NCBI GenBank assembly: GCA_016125095.1
Contig: WGMK01000003.1
Location: 62,001 to 126,000, forward strand
Reading direction: 5' to 3'
Length of the DNA stretch: 64,000 bases
From: Candidatus Hydrogenedens sp.
Lineage (GTDB): Bacteria; Hydrogenedentota; Hydrogenedentia; Hydrogenedentales; JAEUWI01
How positions within the stretch are numbered: position 1 is the stretch's first letter; each line of letters starts with the position of its first letter. A program made the position numbers and the translations under genes. Shown here one piece after another: positions 59,060-64,000 of the stretch. The notes beneath the pieces were generated by a model. It was not told where the DNA came from, searched no databases, and saw only the letters and a program-made list of their open reading frames with translations.

Positions 59060-60529
59060 TCACCCCGCCGCGTTACGAAGTATCTCCGCGAAGAGCTGGA
59101 TGCCGTCGAGGTAGCGTTCGATGAGGATGCTTTCGTCGGTGCCGTGGATGGTGGCGAGATCGGCGGAATCGAGGACGAAGGGCTGGAAGCGGTAGCAGTT
59201 TTCGGCGACGCCGTAGTAATGCTTGGTGTCGGTGCCGCCGAGGGTCATGCCGGGGCCGACGGGGAAATCGGGGTGGACGTTGCGGACGCTCTGCGCGAGG
59301 AGCCGGTAGGAATCGGAATCGGTGGAGGACACGGGCGAGGGCTCGTCGGGCTCGCTGCCTTCGACCAGGTTCACCGTGATGCGGTCGTCGGCGAGGACGC
59401 GCTTGGTGTGTTCGATTACGCCGGCGACGGTGTCGCCCGGCAGGATGCGGAAGTTCACGACGGCGCGGGCCTTGATGGGCAGCACGTTTTCCTTGGTGCC
59501 GGCTTCCATGATGGTGACGGCGGTGGTGGTGCGCAGGGCGGCGTTGGTGGTGTCGCTGTTGGCGAGCTGGCTCTGGAGCAGGGGCCTGAAGAGCCAGAGG
59601 TTGGCGAGCAGGCCCCGGAGCGGCATGTCCATTTCGCGGCCGACGACGTCGAACATTTCGGCGAGGGGCCCCGCCACGGCGGCGGGAAATTGATTGGCCT
59701 CGAGCCGGGCGATGCCGGCGGCGAGGATGCCGATGCTGGTCTGGGGCGGCGGCTGCGAAGAGTGTCCGCCTTCACCCATGACGGTGAGCTCGAGGCTGAC
59801 GTAGCCTTTCTCGCCGGTGGCGATGAGGGCGACGGGGGTGTCGATGCCGGGCAGCACGCCCTCAACAATCGCGCTGCCTTCGTCGAGCGAGAACCATGCC
59901 TTGATGCCGCGTTCGGCCAAGAGCGCGGCGATTTTGCCTGCGCCGTTCGCGCCGCCGATTTCCTCGTCGTGCCCGAAGCAGAAGTAGAGCGTACGCCGGG
60001 GCTGCCAGCCGGATTTCAGCAGGGCCTCGGTGGTCTCGAGCAATCCAATCACGCTGCACTTGTCGTCGAGCGAACCGCGGCCCCACACGCGGCCGTCGGC
60101 CACCACGCCGTCGAAGGGCGGATGCGTCCAGCCCTCGGCGCTGCCGGCATCCACGGGGACGACGTCCATGTGCGCAAGCAGCAGCACGGGCGGAAGGTCG
60201 GGTTCGCTCCCCTTCCACGTATAGAGCAGGGAGTAGTCGTTCACGGCCTCGCGCTGCAGGGCGGCATGTACTTGGGGAAAGGCCTCGGCCAGCCAGGCGT
60301 GGAATTCGGTAAATTCGCTGCCGCGGAATTCCCAGGGAATCTGGTGCGAGATGGTCTTGAAGGTGGTGGCCTTGGCGAGGCGCGCGGCCGCCGCGTCGGC
60401 GTCGATGGCGATCTTCTCGGTGGGCTGCGGCTCGAGCTGCACCGAGGTGAAGAGCGCAGCCTTGACCGCCAGCACCAGCACGAGCACCGCGAGGACGGCG
60501 GCCGCCCCCAGCAATAGACGCTTCAACAT
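59060..60529 (-). CDS. M20 family metallopeptidase (carboxypeptidase S/PM20D1-like)
   Basis: A 489-residue zinc peptidase with an N-terminal hydrophobic anchor (residues 4-25, RLLLGAAAVLAVLVLVLAVKAAL). The M20 metal and catalytic set is present: LLAHMDVVPVD (His, Asp), VWGRGSLDDKCSVIG (bridging Asp), FGHDEEIGG (Glu-Glu), FSLDEGSAI and GGTDTKHYYG (His). The lid/dimerisation domain lies about 230-370 (GHSSQPP). The length and the Asp-Asp-Lys step fit the Gly-X/PM20D1 branch, which hydrolyses or condenses N-acyl amino acids. Transcribed alone, divergent from eda. Confidence 0.88.
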   Translation of the reverse strand: MLKRLLLGAAAVLAVLVLVLAVKAALFTSVQLEPQPTEKIAIDADAAAARLAKATTFKTISHQIPWEFRGSEFTEFHAWLAEAFPQVHAALQREAVNDYSLLYTWKGSEPDLPPVLLLAHMDVVPVDAGSAEGWTHPPFDGVVADGRVWGRGSLDDKCSVIGLLETTEALLKSGWQPRRTLYFCFGHDEEIGGANGAGKIAALLAERGIKAWFSLDEGSAIVEGVLPGIDTPVALIATGEKGYVSLELTVMGEGGHSSQPPPQTSIGILAAGIARLEANQFPAAVAGPLAEMFDVVGREMDMPLRGLLANLWLFRPLLQSQLANSDTTNAALRTTTAVTIMEAGTKENVLPIKARAVVNFRILPGDTVAGVIEHTKRVLADDRITVNLVEGSEPDEPSPVSSTDSDSYRLLAQSVRNVHPDFPVGPGMTLGGTDTKHYYGVAENCYRFQPFVLDSADLATIHGTDESILIERYLDGIQLFAEILRNAAG

Positions 60530-60624
60530 CGCGACTCTCCTTATCGTCTCGGCGCTGGAATCGCGCCGGGCCGGGCCGGGATAATGGCGGCATCAAACAC
60601 GACCGCCGGAAGGGATCGCCCGAA

Positions 60625-61275
60625 ATGACCATTCACGACCGCATACACTACCTGATTGAAAACGGGATTGTCGCGATAGTCCGCGCGGATTCGGGCGAGG
60701 ATCTCGTGCGCGTGGTGGAGGCGATTGCCGAGGGCGGCGTGCGTTGCATCGAGGTGACGATGACGACCCCCGGCGCGTTGGCCTGCATCGAAACGGCGGC
60801 GGAGAAACTGCGCGGCGCCGATGTGCTACTCGGCGTAGGCAGCGTGATTGATGCGGCCACGGCCCGGCTCGCGATTCTCGCGGGGGCCGAGTATGTGGTG
60901 AGCCCGACGACCTCGAAGGACGTGATCGACACGGCGCACCGCTACGGCAAGCCCGCGCTGCCCGGCGCCTATACGCCAAACGAAATCGTGAACGCCTGGG
61001 AACTGGGCGGCGATCTCATCAAGGTGTTTCCGGCGGCGCATGGCGGGCTCGAGTACATCAAGGCGGTGCGCGCTCCCCTGCCCGATATTCCGCTGGTGCC
61101 CACGGGCGGCGTCGATACGCACAACCTGGCCGATTTCGTATCGGCGGGCGTCGCGGCCGTGGGCGTCGGCTCGGCGCTGGTCAGCAAAAAGCTGCTCGCC
61201 GCGCGCGATTTCCAGGGCCTGACCGACAACGCCCGGCGATTCACCGAGGCTTTCCAGGCCGCGCGCGGCCGTTAG
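60625..61275 (+). CDS. eda: KDPG/KHG aldolase
   Basis: A 216-residue class I aldolase of normal length. The Schiff-base lysine is Lys133 in DLIKVFPAAH and the general-base glutamate is Glu43 in CIEVTMTTP. The substrate loop GVGSVIDAATARLAILAGAEYVVSPTTS and PLVPTGGVDTHNLADFVSAGVAAVGVGSAL are typical. It cleaves 2-keto-3-deoxy-6-phosphogluconate to pyruvate and glyceraldehyde 3-phosphate (Entner-Doudoroff and uronate routes). AAGGGA lies upstream of the ATG. No edd or kdgK gene is adjacent. Confidence 0.92.
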   Translation: MTIHDRIHYLIENGIVAIVRADSGEDLVRVVEAIAEGGVRCIEVTMTTPGALACIETAAEKLRGADVLLGVGSVIDAATARLAILAGAEYVVSPTTSKDVIDTAHRYGKPALPGAYTPNEIVNAWELGGDLIKVFPAAHGGLEYIKAVRAPLPDIPLVPTGGVDTHNLADFVSAGVAAVGVGSALVSKKLLAARDFQGLTDNARRFTEAFQAARGR

Positions 61276-61310
61276 TCTCCCCCGCCCCACTCCACCCCGA
61301 ATAAACACAA

Positions 61311-61375
61311 TGGGCCGGTCCCGCAGGACCGGCCCAAAATAAATCGGGCGGGTATGTCCCCGACATTCCCGCCCG
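61311..61375 (-). terminator. Tandem hairpin terminators of the small secreted-protein gene
   Basis: Two hairpins follow the minus-strand gene: 61375-61368 with 61352-61345 (CGGGCGGG/CCCGCCCG plus an inner ATGT/ACAT), followed by ATTTATTTT; then an 11-bp perfect stem 61336-61326 with 61321-61311 followed by TTGTGTTTATT. Double terminators fit a strongly expressed gene. Confidence 0.7.
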
Positions 61376-61409
61376 AAAAATCTGTCTGTATGTAAAGGTG
61401 AACCTGCTG

Positions 61410-61925
61410 TTAGATCAGCACGTGAGCCAGCGAGATGGCGCTGGCGCGCTGAGCACCCTGCTGATACACCCACACGGCACCGCCCAGCTCGCCGCCGGCA
61501 CCCGGATAGGTGATGAGCAGCGAACCGTTCTTCTTGCCGTCGTCCTGCGGACGGTCCGGGATGGCGTTACCAGCCGCACCTTCCTGACCAAGCGGGTTCG
61601 AACCCGAGTCAGCCAAGTCGCTGCGCACCGGGCGGAAAGCCACGGTCGCCTGCGGGTTGATGCTGAACGTGTTGGCCGGCGCGTCCGGACCCAGCGAGTT
61701 ACCGTTTTCGTCGAAGTACTCGATGGTGCAGTTAAGCACACTGGTCGAGGAGCTCGACAGGTAAACCAGCGTCAGGGTCGGGAAGAAACCGTCGGAACCG
61801 CCTGAGGGCGGGATACCGGCGCCAACCGCCGCGTTGTCCACGAACCACGGGACCTTAAGGGTCGCCGCGAAAGCGCAGGTCACGCCAACCGTCAGAATCA
61901 GAGCGATAAGAGCGAACTTCTTCAT
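61410..61925 (-). CDS. Small exported protein of unknown function, strongly expressed
   Basis: A 171-residue protein. Signal peptide 1-20 (KKFALIALILTVGVTCAFA), mature domain beta-rich: LKVPWFVDNAAVG, FFPTLTLVYLSSSSTSVLNCTIEYFDENGN, SINPQATVAFRPVRSDLADSGSNPLGQEGAAGNAIPDRP, GSLLITYPGAGGELGGAVWVYQQG, ASAISLAHVLI. I do not recognise the family; the exposed strands and DPxG-type turns suggest an extracellular or surface protein. The ribosome site GGGAGGTGA is almost perfectly complementary to 16S rRNA. A TTGACA promoter with extended -10 and tandem terminators frame the gene, so it is probably abundant. No cysteine pair for an anchor. Confidence 0.75.
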   Translation of the reverse strand: MKKFALIALILTVGVTCAFAATLKVPWFVDNAAVGAGIPPSGGSDGFFPTLTLVYLSSSSTSVLNCTIEYFDENGNSLGPDAPANTFSINPQATVAFRPVRSDLADSGSNPLGQEGAAGNAIPDRPQDDGKKNGSLLITYPGAGGELGGAVWVYQQGAQRASAISLAHVLI

Positions 61926-62044
61926 TTTCTTGTCACCTCCCTTCGTTGAGGATTTCAAAACAGCTTTCAGTGGATTGCTGAAGCAGCGTCAATCAGTCGA
62001 ACGCCCTTCCGGCCATGTACCACCTTCTGCCTAACGTTGACTAG

Positions 62045-62073
62045 TTTGTATCACAAACCAGTCTGGTTGTCAA
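62045..62073 (-). promoter_or_regulatory. Strong promoter of the small secreted-protein gene
   Basis: On the minus strand TTGACA (62073-62068), a 17-base spacer and TACAAA (62050-62045) with an extended -10 TG-A. Predicted start near 62038 gives a leader of about 113 bases. Confidence 0.65.
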
Positions 62074-62077
62074 CCAG
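62056..62077 (-). promoter_or_regulatory. Palindromic operator-like sequence overlapping the promoter
   Basis: Three alternating half-sites, AACCAG (62056-62061), CTGGTT (62063-62068) and AACCAG (62072-62077), form two overlapping palindromes that cover the -35 and spacer. This is a plausible repressor or activator site for the secreted-protein promoter. The remaining upstream gap to 62160 has no other feature. Confidence 0.5.
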
Positions 62078-62160
62078 TTTTTGTGTTCGGAACGTTGCAG
62101 ACCCGGCCAAAATCCGGGCAACCTGCTGCCGACCCGCATAACGTGCTGCATTCCGTGCAC

Positions 62161-63048
62161 TTAGCATTTGCTCGCAGGTTCCTTCCCCAAGAACGCCAGC
62201 AGGTGCGCATTGACGGCTTCGGGGTCGTCCATCTGCAGCCAGTGGGTACTTTCGGGCAGGAAATGCAGCTCCAGCTGCTCCACATAGCGCGGCAGGGTGT
62301 CGCAGCACAGGGTGGAGAGCGCGTCGTCCTTTTCACCCCAGATTACGCAGGTAGGCACGGTTATCTGGTTCGGGGGAATCCGGCCGCCGAAGCCCATCAG
62401 CTGCTGCGGAATATTGCGGTACCAGTTAATCGCGGCGTGCAGGGCGCCCGGCTGCGCCATGGCCTCGACATAGTAGTCGATATCCTGCGGCGTCACATAC
62501 TGCTGGGGCAGGCTGCCGAACAGGCGGCGCAGGCTGTTGTAGTTATTCGCGCGGATGGCGCGTTCGGGCAGCCAGGGCAGCTGGAAGAAGAACATGTACC
62601 AGCTCATGCGCAGCTGCTTGAGCCCGCGGCGGCAGGCATCCTGGAAGGCCTGGGGGTGCGGCGAGTTTAGCGAGACCAGGCAATTCGTGCGTTCGGGATA
62701 GAAGGCGGCGAAGGCCCAGGCGACCACGCCGCCCCAGTCGTGCCCGACAATCGCGCAACGCTCGATGCCGAGGGCGTCCTGCAATCGCAGGATATCCTTG
62801 GCCAGTTGCTCGCCCGTGTAGGGCCCCTTCTTCTCCGTCAGGTTATAGCCGCGCTGGTCGGGCGCGATGACGCGGTAGCCCTGTTCGGCCAGTGCCGTTA
62901 TCTGAAAGCGCCAGCTGTACCAGAACTCGGGAAAGCCGTGCAGCAGGATGACGGGAGCCCCCTTCGGGTCTCCCGCTTCCACGTAATGCATGCGCAATCC
63001 GTCGAGATCGACGTAACGCGATTCGGCTCCCGGTACCTGCGGCGGCAT
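62161..63048 (-). CDS. Alpha/beta hydrolase, epoxide hydrolase-like
   Basis: A 295-residue alpha/beta hydrolase. Oxyanion motif ILLHGFPEFWYSW (HGFPE), RVIAPDQRGYNLTEK, nucleophile elbow CAIVGHDWGGVVAW with aspartate as the nucleophile, acid region VIWGEKDDAL, and catalytic His in PESTHWLQMDDPE. An Asp nucleophile with the HGFPE loop and cap-domain tyrosines is typical of soluble epoxide hydrolases; haloacetate dehalogenase is the main alternative. The ATG at 63048 starts the conserved N-terminus, four bases after the transketolase stop, so the two are co-transcribed. Confidence 0.85.
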   Translation of the reverse strand: MPPQVPGAESRYVDLDGLRMHYVEAGDPKGAPVILLHGFPEFWYSWRFQITALAEQGYRVIAPDQRGYNLTEKKGPYTGEQLAKDILRLQDALGIERCAIVGHDWGGVVAWAFAAFYPERTNCLVSLNSPHPQAFQDACRRGLKQLRMSWYMFFFQLPWLPERAIRANNYNSLRRLFGSLPQQYVTPQDIDYYVEAMAQPGALHAAINWYRNIPQQLMGFGGRIPPNQITVPTCVIWGEKDDALSTLCCDTLPRYVEQLELHFLPESTHWLQMDDPEAVNAHLLAFLGKEPASKC

Positions 63049-63052
63049 GGCG

Positions 63053-64000
63053 TTACCCTGCGAGCTTCTTGATGCGGGCCAGGATGCTGTCGGGATCGAG
63101 GCCCTGATGCGGGATGTGCTCGGCAATGCCGCCCTCGCCGGGCTTGGTCACGGCCATCACGCCGAACTTCGGCGCCAGGCCGCGCTCGAGCAGCCAGGTG
63201 CCATAGCGGCTGCCCAGGCCGGTGTTCTGGTTCTGGCCCTCGACGATGAGCGCGAAGGGCGCCTTGCCCACCTTCTGCAGCGCGTCCTCGTCGACCACGT
63301 TAAGGGTGGGCTTGTTGATAAGGCCGACGTCGATGCCCTCGGCGCGGGCGCGTTCGACCGCGTCGAGCGCGCGGTAGAGCAGCTCGCCATAGGCGACCAC
63401 GTAACCGGCCGAGCCTTCGCGAACGACGTCGTCCTTACCTGGCGCGAAGCTGTAGCCCTCGCCGTAGAGCGGGCTGCCGTCAGCCTTGAGGATGTGCGGC
63501 ACCTTGCTGCGCGTCGAAAAGACGTAGCGGATACCGGGGTCGTTCCAGATTTTGCGCACCGCCGCTTCCAGCTGCAGGGAATCCGCCGGGAAATAGAGGC
63601 GGGTCGTGTCGCCCTCGGGCAGGCCGCAATGCGCCAGAAACACGTTGATGCCGTAGTGGCAGGTGTTGTCGGCGATTTCGTCCACGCCCGCGTGGCTGAA
63701 GTGGCAGATGACGTTCGCATTGTTCAGGCGGGCCATGGTGGCCTCGCTGATGATCATCTCGAGGAAGGCGGAGAAGGTGCTGAAGAGCCCCTGCTTGCCT
63801 TCGTCGAAACCGAAACCGGCCGCCGCGCTGAAGTTGCCGCGCTCCTGTACGCCGCCATTGATGCAGACTTCAGGGTGCGCCGCGCGCAGGCCCTTGAGGC
63901 CGGTCGACCCTTCGAGGTCGGAATCGACCGCGAGGAAGCGCAGCGCGCGCTCGTCCGCGGGCATCTCGTCCAGAATGCGGGCGACAATCGTGCCGAACTC
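63053..64000 (-). CDS. tkt: Transketolase, C-terminal part (truncated by window edge)
   Basis: The window end cuts this gene; 315 codons are visible and the frame is open through base 64000. The visible part is the pyrimidine-binding and C-terminal domains: GGVQERGNFSAAAGFGFDEGKQGLFSTFSAFLEM (with the ThDP-activating Glu), VICHFSHAGVDEIADNTCHYGINVFLAHCGLP, and the C-terminal YVVAYGELLYRALDAVERARAEGIDVGLINKPTLNVVDE. Transketolase moves two-carbon units in the pentose phosphate pathway. Whether the N-terminal half is fused or in a separate gene (split transketolase) cannot be seen. The downstream hydrolase starts four bases after the stop. Confidence 0.85.
   Translation of the reverse strand, partial: EFGTIVARILDEMPADERALRFLAVDSDLEGSTGLKGLRAAHPEVCINGGVQERGNFSAAAGFGFDEGKQGLFSTFSAFLEMIISEATMARLNNANVICHFSHAGVDEIADNTCHYGINVFLAHCGLPEGDTTRLYFPADSLQLEAAVRKIWNDPGIRYVFSTRSKVPHILKADGSPLYGEGYSFAPGKDDVVREGSAGYVVAYGELLYRALDAVERARAEGIDVGLINKPTLNVVDEDALQKVGKAPFALIVEGQNQNTGLGSRYGTWLLERGLAPKFGVMAVTKPGEGGIAEHIPHQGLDPDSILARIKKLAG

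Overview
The window is high-GC, gene-dense bacterial DNA carrying about 58 protein genes. No rRNA, tRNA or CRISPR array was recognised by eye. A WaaA Kdo transferase, a secretin, several lipoprotein signal peptides, O-antigen ligases and a flippase indicate a diderm (outer-membrane) bacterium. A PilM-PilN/secretin operon whose order recalls the Akkermansia Amuc_1098-1102 locus, a membrane sulfatase-like enzyme, a PEGA/FGE-domain lipoprotein and a cytochrome c plus copper-monooxygenase fusion suggest an uncultured lineage near the PVC group or Hydrogenedentes. That placement is inference; the sequence alone does not fix it.

Regions. (1) 1-10 kb is core metabolism and information processing on the + strand: two SRPBCC proteins; a promoter, structured leader and attenuator-like hairpin ahead of infC-rpmI-rplT-hisA; tyrA-tmk; then holB-ricT-tatD-pabBC. 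A minus-strand MNT/HEPN toxin-antitoxin pair interrupts the tmk-holB block. (2) 9.9-10.2 kb is non-coding and filled with small palindromes. (3) 10.2-25.2 kb holds a class III aminotransferase, a type IV prepilin overlapping a sulfatase-like membrane enzyme, a polysaccharide cluster (epimerase, GT4, O-antigen ligase, flippase) ending in an unusual membrane M28 peptidase, a hypothetical protein paired with a peptidase-MA protein, and waaA. (4) 25.2-32.3 kb is a minus-strand pilus/secretion operon (PilM-PilN fusion, a PilO/Amuc_1100-position protein, a PilP-position protein, secretin) with a near-consensus promoter and a terminator. (5) 32.4-47.8 kb is mostly envelope and surface proteins: PEGA-FGE lipoprotein, sulfotransferase, ligase-TPR protein, beta-propeller and TPR lipoproteins, three related surface proteins (two sharing a CGC-type C-terminal anchor), GT2, parvulin and a GspF/PilC protein. 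(6) 47.9-57 kb holds an MFS transporter, a cytochrome/copper enzyme, an M23 peptidase, a SurA-like chaperone and a paratose-epimerase/GT4 pair. (7) 57-64 kb holds an aldo/keto reductase, a lower-GC phospholipase D-like gene bracketed by copies of a palindromic repeat, an M20 peptidase, KDPG aldolase, a small secreted protein with very strong expression signals, an epoxide-hydrolase-like enzyme and a truncated transketolase.

The main theme is building the cell surface: polysaccharide synthesis and ligation, a pilus-type machine whose parts are scattered over the window (prepilin at 11.7 kb, inner-membrane complex and secretin at 25-32 kb, platform protein at 46.8 kb; no assembly ATPase seen), and exported proteins with their chaperones. 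The best leads for something undescribed are the CGC-anchored surface family (42-45.4 kb), the pilus operon with matching glycine-rich inserts, and the repeat-flanked phospholipase D cassette.
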